Shown here: positions 1 through 8,247 of the stretch, in pieces
Numbering within the stretch: the stretch's first letter is position 1
How the letters are laid out: the number at the start of each line of letters is the position of its first letter
Source of the DNA: an uncultured Eubacteriales bacterium
GTDB lineage: Bacteria > Bacillota > Clostridia > Oscillospirales > CAG-382
Direction: 5' to 3'
Length of the DNA stretch: 17,446 bases
Assembly (NCBI GenBank): GCA_934444485.1
Contig: CAKSCN010000033.1
Location: 1-17,446, forward strand
The notes under the pieces: model-generated
Databases searched by the model: none
Seen by the model: the letters and a program-made list of their open reading frames with translations, nothing else
What the model was told of the DNA's origin: nothing
Program-made: the position numbers and the translations under genes

Positions 1-362
1 AATTCACGCACTCTCCAAAAACCTCATCTTTCCGTAATTTGTCGTCGAACGAAGTGAGGTACAAATTTCGGGAACGGCAGAACCTCGGATTAAGTCCCCG
101 CAAAATCTGATGCTACGCCCACCTTTGAGCGAGGCGTTGCCGAGCTTAAATGCGCCGACATCGGATTAGATGAGTCCGCCTCATCTCATTCGGTCGCTTG
201 CGTATATGGCGCGCATATATGCGCACCGAACGTGGCACAACCTCCAAATTACATCAAAACCCTTTCATTTCAAAGCGATAGCTTTGAAATCGATAAAGTT
301 CTTTTGGCGAAAGCAACTTTGTTGCGTCGCACGTTTCTTTCAAGAAAAGGACACCCCCGTAA
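1..362 (-). repeat. structured 3'-flanking repeat, copy A (cut by window end)
   Basis: This is a non-coding element read on the minus strand. It begins directly after the coaW stop and runs to the window edge. Hairpins seen, in plus coordinates: 334-347 (TTTCT, loop, AGAAA); 267-290 (perfect 10-bp stem ATTTCAAAGC/GCTTTGAAAT); 187-232 (ACCGAA/TTCGGT core) enclosing the palindrome GCGCATATATGCGC at 211-224; and 32-71 (11-bp stem with one mismatch). Bases 23-150 are the exact reverse complement of 8422-8549 in copy B (128 bp). The first 77 bases are the exact reverse complement of 17370-17446. Short reading frames here are not gene-like and are not conserved between copies. Function unknown. Confidence 0.85.
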
Positions 363-1235
363 TTACCTTGCGAAGAAAGCAAGGGCAGTACCGACGACGG
401 TAGCGTAGCGTGCGTTTTCGGGGAAGAGCATATTCATACCGTACATCTCCGAGAGCTTGGAGAAGACCTCGACCGACTGCGGTATCGTCGTCAGGTTGCC
501 GGTGAGAACAACGTCGTTCGTACCCACACGCTTCGCCGCAAATACTCCGAGCATTCCTATAGACTCGAATACCATGTTGAGTATGCCGAGCGCAACGTCC
601 GCCTTGTGCGCAACGTCGGAGAGCTTGCCGAAATTCGCCGCCGTCGTCGTGAGCGGAAGTCCCGGAAGAATATCCTTCGACGTTATGTCCGCAACCGTCA
701 GGTCAATATTTCCGAGATCACCGCCGTTTGCCAGCTCCACAAGGTGTGTCACATCGGATACGCCGAGCATCTTTTTCGACATTCCGATTATCGTGCCGCC
801 GCCGACGCCCGTTCCGCCGAGATAGTCGGTTTTTACCGTCTTTGCAGCCTCCGCACCCTTTGATATGCCGCCGTCTGTCCTTGCGTGAACCATCGCAGTA
901 CCGGTTCCCATGCTCACAACAACCGCCTCGCACAGCCCCGAAAGATACAGTCCGCCGAGTCCTATGCACGTAAACTCCGTCACATGATCCGTCGGTATGC
1001 CGTATATCTCGCCGCCGATGAACGACGAACCCACACCGGTTATCATAACCCTCTCAATGTCGGCAATAGCTATGCCGTTTTCGGACGTAAACTTTCCGAA
1101 CGCGCCGTAAACCGACGCCACCGGGTCGCCTGCCTTTACGTACATCGGCGATATCATCTTCATGCTGTCGGCGGTAAATCCCACTATCTTCGTCGTGCTT
1201 CCGCCGACGTCTATTCCAACCACTATGTTTTTCAT
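363..1235 (-). CDS. coaW: type II pantothenate kinase (CoaW)
   Basis: Probable ATP-dependent pantothenate kinase, the first step of coenzyme A synthesis, cytoplasmic, about 290 aa. The protein opens MKNIVVGIDVGGSTTK, the phosphate-binding motif of the actin-like ASKHA fold. It also has VTEFTCIGLGG, whose Glu is the probable catalytic base, VSMGTGTAM, and a glycine-rich GGTGVGGGT loop. This pattern is typical of type II (CoaW/PanK2-like) kinases rather than CoaA or CoaX. The reading frame is open 15 codons further upstream, but that stretch overlaps rex and lacks family character. The ATG at 1235 starts the conserved domain and has an AGGAT-like site a few bases upstream. It lies about 22 bp after the rex stop, so the two are probably one transcript. 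Repeat copy A follows its stop directly. Substrate assignment is by family resemblance. Confidence 0.9.
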   Translation of the reverse strand: MKNIVVGIDVGGSTTKIVGFTADSMKMISPMYVKAGDPVASVYGAFGKFTSENGIAIADIERVMITGVGSSFIGGEIYGIPTDHVTEFTCIGLGGLYLSGLCEAVVVSMGTGTAMVHARTDGGISKGAEAAKTVKTDYLGGTGVGGGTIIGMSKKMLGVSDVTHLVELANGGDLGNIDLTVADITSKDILPGLPLTTTAANFGKLSDVAHKADVALGILNMVFESIGMLGVFAAKRVGTNDVVLTGNLTTIPQSVEVFSKLSEMYGMNMLFPENARYATVVGTALAFFAR

Positions 1236-1257
1236 TGCGTCTATCCTTATCCTGTTG

Positions 1258-1923
1258 TCATTCTTCCTTAGCAAGCTCATAGCAGAGCGTCATAAGCGTG
1301 TCGCCGAGATGTATGTTCTCTATCTTCACATTCTCATGCTCCGGAAGCGAAAGCTCCATGTTGGAGAAGTTCCAGAATCCCCTCACTCCGGCGTCGGCAA
1401 GCCTGTGCGCAACCTCGGGTGCTTCGGTCTTCGGAAGAGTCAGAACCGCTATGTCAATCGACTTTTCACGGCAGAACTCACAGCACTCGTCCATGCTCCG
1501 AACAGTAAGCTCCGGCGTGCCGCACTTCGTGCCGATTACCTCGGGCGATATGTCGAAAAGTCCCTTTATCGATACCCCCCTCTTCTCGAAAAGAGGATTG
1601 TTCGCAAGCGCACTTCCGAGATTTCCCACACCGATAATAACGGCGCTGTAGTGCCTGTCGACACCGAGAATCTTCGATATTTCACCGTAAAGATACTTGA
1701 CGTTGTAGCCGTAACCCTGCTGCCCGAAGCCGCCGAAGCAGTTGAGATCCTGACGGATAAGCGACGCTGTCACGTTCATTCTCCTTGCAAGGTCGGCGGA
1801 GCTTATGCGCATTATGTCGTTCCGTATAAGCTCTCTCAGGTAACGGTAATACCTCGGCAGCCTCTTTATGACCGCCGGTGATATTGACTTTTCTTCGTTT
1901 TCGTTTTCCTTTTCCTTACTCAT
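1258..1923 (-). CDS. rex: redox-sensing transcriptional repressor Rex
   Basis: A homodimeric repressor that senses the NADH/NAD+ ratio and controls fermentative and respiratory genes. The product is 221 aa, the usual family length. Residues about 18-70 form a winged helix (RLPRYYRYLREL, then ASLIRQDLNCFGGFGQQGYGY, a Rex hallmark). Residues about 93-103 give the Rossmann motif AVIIGVGNLG for NADH. The C-terminal domain-swap helix region (NFSNMELSLP, then IHLGDTLMTLCYELA) matches the family. A GGAAAG-type ribosome site lies about 9 bp before the ATG. It is the first gene of a rex-coaW unit. No convincing Rex operator was found at its own promoter. A DnaA-box cluster lies 160-250 bp upstream of its start. 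Confidence 0.96.
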   Translation of the reverse strand: MSKEKENENEEKSISPAVIKRLPRYYRYLRELIRNDIMRISSADLARRMNVTASLIRQDLNCFGGFGQQGYGYNVKYLYGEISKILGVDRHYSAVIIGVGNLGSALANNPLFEKRGVSIKGLFDISPEVIGTKCGTPELTVRSMDECCEFCREKSIDIAVLTLPKTEAPEVAHRLADAGVRGFWNFSNMELSLPEHENVKIENIHLGDTLMTLCYELAKEE

Positions 1924-2081
1924 TGCAATTATCTTTCCTTCCTTATGCGTCGGTCTGCAAAACCTGCGCCTTTTGATTTACTAACCATTCGCACTCTCTC
2001 GTGCGGCGTTTTTTCGTGCGCCGTGTTCATTCGCCCGTGTTCGGGAGCAACCACGCTTTTTCGAGCTTTATTTCGAGTGCC

Positions 2082-2173
2082 TGTGGATAACTTTTCGGCT
2101 TTTCCACACGGCATTGCGCCGCTTTTGCGTAAATCTTTGCAAGTTATCCACACAATCCACAGAGTTTTCCACA
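2082..2173. promoter_or_regulatory. cluster of DnaA-box-like sites
   Basis: Two perfect TTATCCACA boxes are present: 2144-2152 on the plus strand and 2082-2090 on the minus strand (read TGTGGATAA). Close variants are TTTTCCACA at 2100-2108 and 2165-2173, each one mismatch from consensus, and CAATCCACA at 2153-2161 with two mismatches. The last three plus-strand sites form an array at 2144, 2153 and 2165. The cluster lies in the 284-bp gap between ymfH and rex. Such clusters occur at oriC, at DnaA-titrating loci and in DnaA-regulated promoters. No dnaA, dnaN or obvious AT-rich unwinding element is visible, so the role is open. Confidence 0.6.
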
Positions 2174-2207
2174 GAAAATGCGGAAATCCTCCGGTAAAAC
2201 AGCCTTC

Positions 2208-3512
2208 TCAGTCGAGCGGCAGAATTTTCGATACGGTAAACCTCTCGGGTAAAAACGCCTCACGAAGCAGTGCGTTCGCCTCGTCGAGAGTCACCGACGC
2301 TATAGTCGCCGGGTAGTCGAACAAATCCGCTCCGCAGAACTTGAAGCCGAGGAACGAGTTTGCGATGCTGTCGGTGCTGTTGAATACACGTATGCTCAGT
2401 GCGTAAAGCTTGCGCTTGACTCTCTCGAAGTCCTCCGCCGGAATGCCGTCCTTTACAAAACGCTCGATTTCCTCGAATACCGCACTGCACATCTCGTCGG
2501 GATAATCGGTGTTGCCGCCTATAATGCAGTACGAAAACCTCTCGTGAAGGTCGTCTGAGGCGGAGAAGGTCGAGTTGACTATGCCCTTTTCGTAGTACTT
2601 TGTGTAAAACTCACTGCTCCTGCCGAACATTACGTCGAGAACTATGCTGTAAACCGCACTTCTCTTTGCAAGCTCCTCGCCGTAGAGATAGCTGTGAGCG
2701 TCCTTTATGCCGATGTTGACCATCGGAGAAGCGACCTGCATTTTCTGCACGATTTCTTTCTTAAACACGGCGGTCTGCTCGTCGGGGTATATTCTCTCGA
2801 CTATGGGCTTTTCGACCTCTTTTTCGGGGAGGTATTTGTCGCACACCTCGGCAACGTCGTCGGGACTTATGCTTCCGCAGACGACAAGAGCCATGTTGTG
2901 GAGGTTGTAGAAGCTCTTATACGCAAGAAACAGCTTCTCGGGAGTTATCTCGGCTATCGTCTTTTCCGTGCCGGCGGTGTCTATTCTCACGGGGTTGTCG
3001 CGGAACATCGCGCGCATGAGGTTGAAGTAAAGCCTCCAGCCGGGGTTGTCGTCATACATTCTTATCTCTTCGCCGATAATACCCATCTCTTTCTGCACCG
3101 TTTCGTCGGTGAAATACGGGTGCGTTACAAAATCGAGAAGTATGCCGAGATTTTCCTTTACGTTGTCCGCCGCCGAAAAGAGGTAAACCGTCGAATCGGA
3201 CGACGTATAAGCGTTGGCACTGCCGCCGTACTCCGCATAACGGCTGAAGGTATCGGTGCCGTCCTCGTTCTCGAAAAGCTTGTGTTCGAGAAAATGCGCA
3301 ATACCGTCGGGGAGAGCCTTTTCCTCGCCGCCGAGACGGAAATTGTTGTCAATCGAGCCGAACTTTGTCGCAAATGCGGCGTAGGACGTGCCGTGATTTT
3401 TAGGTATGACGTAAACACGGAGTCCGGAGGCGTGTGTACCCTCGTAGTAGCTTTCATCTATTTTCGGAAATTCTTTCTTTGTAAATACCAACTTCTTCAC
3501 CCTCCGTTTCAC
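2208..3512 (-). CDS. ymfH: M16 family zinc peptidase, catalytic member (YmfH-like)
   Basis: Insulinase/processing-peptidase family protein, 434 aa. The inverted zinc motif HFLEH is at residues 73-77 (zinc His73 and His77, catalytic Glu76). The downstream Glu ligand lies in GIIGEEIRMYDDNP, about residues 148-149, at the expected spacing. It is encoded directly after a second M16 protein without the motif, like Bacillus YmfF/YmfH. Those are named in databases as EF-P 5-aminopentanol modification-associated proteins; neither ymfI nor EF-P is in this window, so that link is only inferred. The frame opens with GTG at 3512, overlapping the upstream stop by 4 bp (GTGA). A strong GGAGG at 3505-3501 lies inside that frame and would better serve a TTG at 3491, making the first seven codons uncertain. 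No signal peptide, so probably cytoplasmic. Confidence 0.9.
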   Translation of the reverse strand: MKRRVKKLVFTKKEFPKIDESYYEGTHASGLRVYVIPKNHGTSYAAFATKFGSIDNNFRLGGEEKALPDGIAHFLEHKLFENEDGTDTFSRYAEYGGSANAYTSSDSTVYLFSAADNVKENLGILLDFVTHPYFTDETVQKEMGIIGEEIRMYDDNPGWRLYFNLMRAMFRDNPVRIDTAGTEKTIAEITPEKLFLAYKSFYNLHNMALVVCGSISPDDVAEVCDKYLPEKEVEKPIVERIYPDEQTAVFKKEIVQKMQVASPMVNIGIKDAHSYLYGEELAKRSAVYSIVLDVMFGRSSEFYTKYYEKGIVNSTFSASDDLHERFSYCIIGGNTDYPDEMCSAVFEEIERFVKDGIPAEDFERVKRKLYALSIRVFNSTDSIANSFLGFKFCGADLFDYPATIASVTLDEANALLREAFLPERFTVSKILPLD

Positions 3513-4834
3513 GCTTCGTCTTCTTCGCCGTCGTTATCGGACGCTTTTTCCGTACCCTCAAGGAAATAGAAGGTGTCGAGAGTGACGGTCCTTGCCGCCT
3601 CGATTACCTCTTCCTTGGTTACGGCGTTTACCGCTTCCATATACTCTCTCGGCTCGACGGGCGCCGCACCTCTGACGGCAAACCGCTTGTACCACGCAAC
3701 GAGAGAATCCGGGTCGTCGTAAACCTCCATATAGCTGTTGGCAAGAGCCTTCTTGGCGTCGGTTATCTCGGAGTCGGTTATTTCGCCGGACTTCATGAGG
3801 TCAAGCTGACGGAGAATTTCAGTCTTTGTCTTTTCGCAGTTCCCGACGTTGATACCTGAGTTTACGGCAATCACGCCCTTGTCGGCGTCGAAGCTTGACG
3901 AGCAGTAGTAGCAAAGGCTCATCTTCTCACGGACGTTCAAAAAGAGCTTGCTTGTGACGCCGCCTCCGAACACTGCGTTCATGAGGATATACACCGGCGC
4001 ATTGCCGTCAGCCGCAGAGCCGCCCGTGCGGAAGCCCATTGAAATCTTGCCCTGATTTACGGGCATCTTTTCGGTGTATTCCTTCCCGCTCTTTACCGTC
4101 TTTATTACCTTCGTCTCGCACACCGGGAGAGAAAAACCGCCGGAAGACCTCTCGGGTATCGCCGCCTTAAGCTTTTCGGCAACGGCTTCGGCGTCAAGAG
4201 AGCCGACGTAGAATACCTCAAGGGGTGCGGTTTCGGTGACGTCCTTCCAGAAGCGGAAAAGCGACTGTGCGGTTATCTCGGAGATAGTTTTCTCCGTGCC
4301 GAGCTCACACACCGAATAGTTCTCGCCTGCGCACATAAGCTCCGTCATCCTGCGGCAGGCGTAGGCGTTTTTGTTGTTGACAATAGCCTTGACCGAATCG
4401 GCAAGGTTCTTCTTTTCGCTCTCGACGTACTCGGGGACAAATGCGCCGTCGGAAAGTGCGGGAGAGTAGAGAAGCTCGGACATAAGCGAAACCGTCTCGC
4501 CGAAAAGGTCGGTTCCCTGCGGCACGAGATCCTCTCTCAAAAACTCCGTTCTGAAGCCGAGAGTCTGTGATTCGCCGACCTTTCCTCCGAGAGGCGACAT
4601 ACTTGCGGCGTAGAGGTAGTCGAGCTTTTTCATGAGAGAGAGCATATCGGGGTACTTCGCCGTGCCTCGGCGTAAAACCGACGGCAGAAGCGACGCCGAA
4701 GCGGCAGTCTCCTCTTTCAGCGGAATAACATATGCGGCGGTGAGCGTTTCGGTCTTGAACTTGCTCTTATCGGTATACACTGCCGTGAGATTGACTCCCG
4801 GGCAGACCTTAATTTTCTTCATACGGTTCACCAT
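3509..4834 (-). CDS. ymfF: M16 family peptidase-like protein, non-catalytic partner (YmfF-like)
   Basis: A 441-aa M16 fold protein. The position where active members carry HxxEH reads SLLPSVLRRGTAKYPD, so the zinc site is absent. The C-terminal M16 domain is recognisable (PVYILMNAVFGGGVTSKLFLNVREKMSLCYYCSS, the usual Arg/Tyr region). Heterodimeric M16 systems pair one such inactive subunit with a catalytic one. The neighbouring YmfH-like gene overlaps by 4 bp, fitting translational coupling. The start is either ATG 4834, with AAGGA immediately adjacent, or ATG 4822 (MKKIKV), which has better spacing to a GGTGA-like site. The C terminus is acidic (NDGEEDEA). It is the first gene of the minus-strand pair. 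Two TATAAT boxes lie 55-100 bp upstream. Confidence 0.85.
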   Translation of the reverse strand: MVNRMKKIKVCPGVNLTAVYTDKSKFKTETLTAAYVIPLKEETAASASLLPSVLRRGTAKYPDMLSLMKKLDYLYAASMSPLGGKVGESQTLGFRTEFLREDLVPQGTDLFGETVSLMSELLYSPALSDGAFVPEYVESEKKNLADSVKAIVNNKNAYACRRMTELMCAGENYSVCELGTEKTISEITAQSLFRFWKDVTETAPLEVFYVGSLDAEAVAEKLKAAIPERSSGGFSLPVCETKVIKTVKSGKEYTEKMPVNQGKISMGFRTGGSAADGNAPVYILMNAVFGGGVTSKLFLNVREKMSLCYYCSSSFDADKGVIAVNSGINVGNCEKTKTEILRQLDLMKSGEITDSEITDAKKALANSYMEVYDDPDSLVAWYKRFAVRGAAPVEPREYMEAVNAVTKEEVIEAARTVTLDTFYFLEGTEKASDNDGEEDEA

Positions 4835-5259
4835 TCCTTATACTTCGGCTTTTGCGCCGTTAATGCGGATTTTTCCGTGCCGATTTCTATTATAAATACA
4901 ACCGGACACTTTTATTCTTCCTACTATTATAACTCATGCAATTAAAAATTTCTGCATACCGCTTGTGAATTTCATGTTACAAAGCTGACAATCGGGGTAA
5001 AACGCATGAAATTTTTGAATTTTTATGTAAATATTACACTGTGCAGACCCCCCAAAAGCCGCACGCCGAAGGTTTTTTCGCATTTTTCGGGTGATGTTTC
5101 GGTGCGTCGGTGTGCCAAAATACGGAATATACGCCGCCGTCTTCTTTTACTCTCAAACTTCCCCTTGACAAACCGAGTGTTATGGTGTACAATAAAGTAG
5201 GAGAATTTTACGTGTAAAAACACGGCTTTCTCTTAGACAAGCAAGGAGAAACAACGCAA
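4835..5259. other. divergent intergenic region
   Basis: This 425-bp stretch separates the minus-strand and plus-strand halves of the window. On the minus strand, TATAAT occurs at 4889-4894 and 4926-4931, but neither has a good -35 partner. An imperfect palindrome beginning TTGTGAA and ending TTACAA lies at 4963-4982 and loosely resembles Rex/CRP-type operators. The plus-strand promoter is at 5165-5193 (separate entry). No gene, riboswitch or repeat was recognised in the remainder. Confidence 0.5.
5165..5193 (+). promoter_or_regulatory. sigma-A promoter for the 5260 gene and galU
   Basis: A perfect -35 TTGACA at 5165-5170, a 17-bp spacer and -10 TACAAT at 5188-5193. The start codon is about 67 bp downstream, preceded by AAGGAG at 5243-5248. 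This should drive the 5260 gene and, since no terminator is seen between them, galU. Confidence 0.85.
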
Positions 5260-7299
5260 ATGAAGCTTAAATTGCCTTCGATAAAGATAAAGAGTGTGTC
5301 GTCGCTTCGGAAAATCGAGTGCCCCTACTGCGGCGCACGGCACATACCCTCAAGGGACGGAGTCTGTCCGAGGTGCGGCAAGCGGTATCTTCTGACAGCG
5401 TCGGAGAATGAGAAAAGAGAGAGCTTCGGAAGAAAGCTTTCGGAACGTCTCGGCGCATTTTGGGGAGAGCTTACGTATCTTGCGACGCACACCGACAGCC
5501 GCCGCAGAAAGGCGATTGCCGCAATGTTCGGCTGTGTAATTGTCGCAGCGGTTCTTTTCATATCGGCGGTCGCCACTCTTTCCGGACTTGAAGCTCCCGT
5601 GTTCCGTGCGGACGAACGCACCTACATACCTGTTATCTACCGTTCGGGAAGCAGAGACTACGTTCTTTTCCACGACGGAAAGACGGTTGAGCTGGGAATG
5701 GGAAGCGTACTGAAATACGACTGCTCTTCGGACGGCGGCATAGTGTATGCGCTTTATTCGGGCAGGATAACCGCAGACACAGAATCCGCACGTGAGGGTG
5801 ACTACGTCGTGCGCATTGCCGGCAGCAAAAAGGTTGAGATAATCGCCAAGGGCGAAAAAGGCAGAGTGTCGTATGTGACGGGCGGCGACGGAGAACACTT
5901 ATACTGCGTCGTACCCAACACCTCGGCGGCGGAAAATGCGCTGAGCGCAGTGGAAGAGGTCGTCGGCGCACCGGCAGGCGATGATACGGCAGCTTCCGGG
6001 GACGGCGGCACGGAGAGTACCGTTTCGGTTTCCGAGGCTTCGCAGAGCGGTGAGGGCGGCTATGTTCTGTGGTACGCCAAGAGTAAGAGGGAGCGTGTCA
6101 TGCTTTCGGACAGGGTGACCTCATGCGACCTTGCGGTATCGCCGAACGGCAGGTATCTCTTGTACTCCGAGGTTGACCCGGAGGGTTCTCAGCTCATGAA
6201 ATACCGCATATCGAAAAAGTCGGCGCAGGGTACGGGAGCGAAAAACGCAGTGCCGGCGGCGATAGACAACAAAGGAAAATTCTTCGCCTACTTCAAGACC
6301 GACGGCGAGGGAAAGGTACACTTCAACACGGTTGACGGCGGCATTGCCGAGTACACGGTGCTTCCCAGCAATGCGGAGCTTTGCGAGGTTGTGATGTCTG
6401 CCGATATGCACACGGCGGCTCTCCGTTTCCGGGACAGAGTCATCTTTAAGGCGCAGGGCTGGGGCTTCTGCGAGGTCACGTTCGACACGTCCTCCGACTT
6501 CGGTTTTCTTCGTGACGAATACGTAAATCCCGTGTATTCGCCGTCTCTTCCGTCGGTGCGCTTTTCGGTACTCAAGGGCGGTATGTTCCCGTATTTTTAC
6601 TACGACTCCGACGGAAACACGCTTTACCGTGTACTCGAGGACGGCTCGAAAGCGCCATACTTTGACGTTGCGGTTGATGCGGCGGTTGTAAACAACGAGG
6701 GAGACATTGCGTTTACGTCCGGGGAGTCCCTCTACGTTGCAAAGCTTTCCGGAAAGGCGTCAAAGAGGCTTGCGTCGGAGAAATTCGGAAACGACTATTC
6801 GCTCATCGACATCTCTCCGGACGGCAAAACGCTTTACGTAAAGGAAAAAAGCGGCAATCGGGTATACACGCTTCCGACAGCGGGAACCGACAGTGCCGCA
6901 GCGCAGTATCTCACCGAGGATGCGGCGTTCATACGCTCGTCGGACGACTCGAAGGCGCTCTTTTACACGAAGGCGAACGAGGCGTATCTCAAGCGTTCGT
7001 CCGGAACTCCGAGGCTCACCGACAGCGGCATAATACCGGAGTACACGTGCGTGTTCACGAGAGATTTTTCTCAGTTCGTATACGCAAAGGACATGGGCGA
7101 GGACTCTTTGGGCAACTCACGGCGTTCGCTTTACATTTACCGTGACGGAAAGCCGATGTTCGTGACCGACAATCTTGACTTTATCACCGTACCCCACGGC
7201 GAGAGCTTTACCGACACACGAAGCCGTCACATAATGCCTGTGCAGACGGGTGCCGACGACGCTTCGGGGTCGCTTCTGATAGGCAAGAGCGGCGCATGA
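5260..7299 (+). CDS. zinc-ribbon, single-pass membrane protein with beta-propeller-like ectodomain
   Basis: A 679-aa protein of unknown function. The N terminus carries a zinc ribbon, Cys21-x2-Cys24 and Cys36-x2-Cys39 (CPYCG, then CPRCGKRY). A basic stretch RRRK at 81-84 precedes one hydrophobic helix at about 86-108. This predicts a cytoplasmic zinc ribbon and an exported C-terminal portion. That portion contains TolB/WD40-like blade motifs: AVSPNGRYLLYSE, AIDNKGKFFAYFK, DISPDGKTLYVKE and FTRDFSQFVYAK. A Gly/Ser/Ala/Thr-rich linker without predicted structure lies around residues 235-270. There is no catalytic motif I can name. The gene has a clear promoter and AAGGAG 11 bp before the ATG. 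It is followed 64 bp later by galU with no terminator between, so a cell-envelope role is possible but not shown. A sensor or scaffold is equally plausible. Confidence 0.8.
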   Translation: MKLKLPSIKIKSVSSLRKIECPYCGARHIPSRDGVCPRCGKRYLLTASENEKRESFGRKLSERLGAFWGELTYLATHTDSRRRKAIAAMFGCVIVAAVLFISAVATLSGLEAPVFRADERTYIPVIYRSGSRDYVLFHDGKTVELGMGSVLKYDCSSDGGIVYALYSGRITADTESAREGDYVVRIAGSKKVEIIAKGEKGRVSYVTGGDGEHLYCVVPNTSAAENALSAVEEVVGAPAGDDTAASGDGGTESTVSVSEASQSGEGGYVLWYAKSKRERVMLSDRVTSCDLAVSPNGRYLLYSEVDPEGSQLMKYRISKKSAQGTGAKNAVPAAIDNKGKFFAYFKTDGEGKVHFNTVDGGIAEYTVLPSNAELCEVVMSADMHTAALRFRDRVIFKAQGWGFCEVTFDTSSDFGFLRDEYVNPVYSPSLPSVRFSVLKGGMFPYFYYDSDGNTLYRVLEDGSKAPYFDVAVDAAVVNNEGDIAFTSGESLYVAKLSGKASKRLASEKFGNDYSLIDISPDGKTLYVKEKSGNRVYTLPTAGTDSAAAQYLTEDAAFIRSSDDSKALFYTKANEAYLKRSSGTPRLTDSGIIPEYTCVFTRDFSQFVYAKDMGEDSLGNSRRSLYIYRDGKPMFVTDNLDFITVPHGESFTDTRSRHIMPVQTGADDASGSLLIGKSGA

Positions 7300-7363
7300 C
7301 AATATACGAAATACGAAAGAATGTAAAAAGGGAAAGATCTGAATCAAGGAGGGTAAGCGGCGC

Positions 7364-8236
7364 ATGAAAAAGATAAGAAAAGCGGTAATACCGGCGGCAG
7401 GACTCGGAACGAGAATGCTTCCGATATCGAAGTCAGTACCGAAGGAGATGCTGCCCATTGACGCAAAGCCGGCTTTGCAGTATCTTATCGAGGAAGCGGC
7501 GGCGGCAGGGATTACCGACGTACTGGTAATAACGGCGGCAGGCAAGGAGTCCATCGAGAAGCATTTTACGATAGCGCACGAATACGAGAGGAAGCTTCTT
7601 TCGAGCGGAAAGACGGATATGTTCGAGCTTATAAGGCGTCCGTGCGATCTTGCGAATTTATATTTTCTGTATCAGCACGAGCAAAAGGGACTCGGTCATG
7701 CGGTTCTCCGTGCGAAGAATTTCGTCGGTGACGAGCCGTTTGCGGTTATGTACGGCGACGACGTTATAATTTCGGAGAAGCCTGCGATAGGACAGCTTGC
7801 GGCTGTATACGAGAAGTACGGCAAGCCGACGGCGGGCGTGAAGCACGTTCCCACGGAGCTTGTGAGCAAGTACTGTTCACTGAAAGCCGAGAGCGCCGAC
7901 GGCAGGGATGATTTATTCTATGTGAGCGACATGATAGAGAAGCCTAATCCTTACGAGATTTTCTCCGACCTTGCAATTCTCGGCAGGGTGGTTCTCGACC
8001 CGGATATTTTCGGCATACTCGAGAGGACGACTCCCGGTGCCGGCGGCGAAATTCAGCTGACCGACGCTATGCGTGCCGTTGCACGTACCCGAGGTATGAT
8101 GGCTCTCGAGTTCGAGGGCAAGCGCTTTGATATCGGAAACAAGCTCTCTTACCTCATGGCTAACGTCGAGGTCGCACTCAAAAATCCCGACTACGGCGAT
8201 AAGTTCCGTGAGTACCTCAAAGGTCTGAAGCTTTAA
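7364..8236 (+). CDS. galU: UTP--glucose-1-phosphate uridylyltransferase (GalU)
   Basis: Makes UDP-glucose from UTP and glucose-1-phosphate for cell-envelope glycans and sugar interconversion; cytoplasmic. The product is 290 aa, the normal length. The nucleotide-binding signature KAVIPAAGLGTRMLP occupies residues 6-20, followed by KSVPKEMLPI with Lys27-Glu28. Further family blocks are GLGHAVLRAKNFVGDEPFAVMYGDDV, MIEKPNP (containing the sugar-phosphate-binding Lys), TPGAGGEIQLTDAM and KRFDIGNKLSYL. A strong AAGGAGGG at 7346-7353 lies 10 bp before the ATG. It is co-oriented with and 64 bp behind the membrane protein gene. Repeat copy B starts about 12 bp after its stop, and no classical U-tract terminator is visible there. 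Confidence 0.97.
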   Translation: MKKIRKAVIPAAGLGTRMLPISKSVPKEMLPIDAKPALQYLIEEAAAAGITDVLVITAAGKESIEKHFTIAHEYERKLLSSGKTDMFELIRRPCDLANLYFLYQHEQKGLGHAVLRAKNFVGDEPFAVMYGDDVIISEKPAIGQLAAVYEKYGKPTAGVKHVPTELVSKYCSLKAESADGRDDLFYVSDMIEKPNPYEIFSDLAILGRVVLDPDIFGILERTTPGAGGEIQLTDAMRAVARTRGMMALEFEGKRFDIGNKLSYLMANVEVALKNPDYGDKFREYLKGLKL

Positions 8237-8247
8237 GGCGCAGAGGG

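Noticed and set aside
1990..2014. CGCAC/GTGCG hairpin followed by a T run on the plus strand, resembling a terminator
   Set aside because: No plus-strand gene lies upstream and the T run is separated from the stem; it is probably incidental in the rex upstream region.
1929..2153. 74-codon minus-strand frame between ymfH and rex
   Set aside because: It is Lys/Arg-rich without family character, overlaps the DnaA-box cluster and has no convincing ribosome site.
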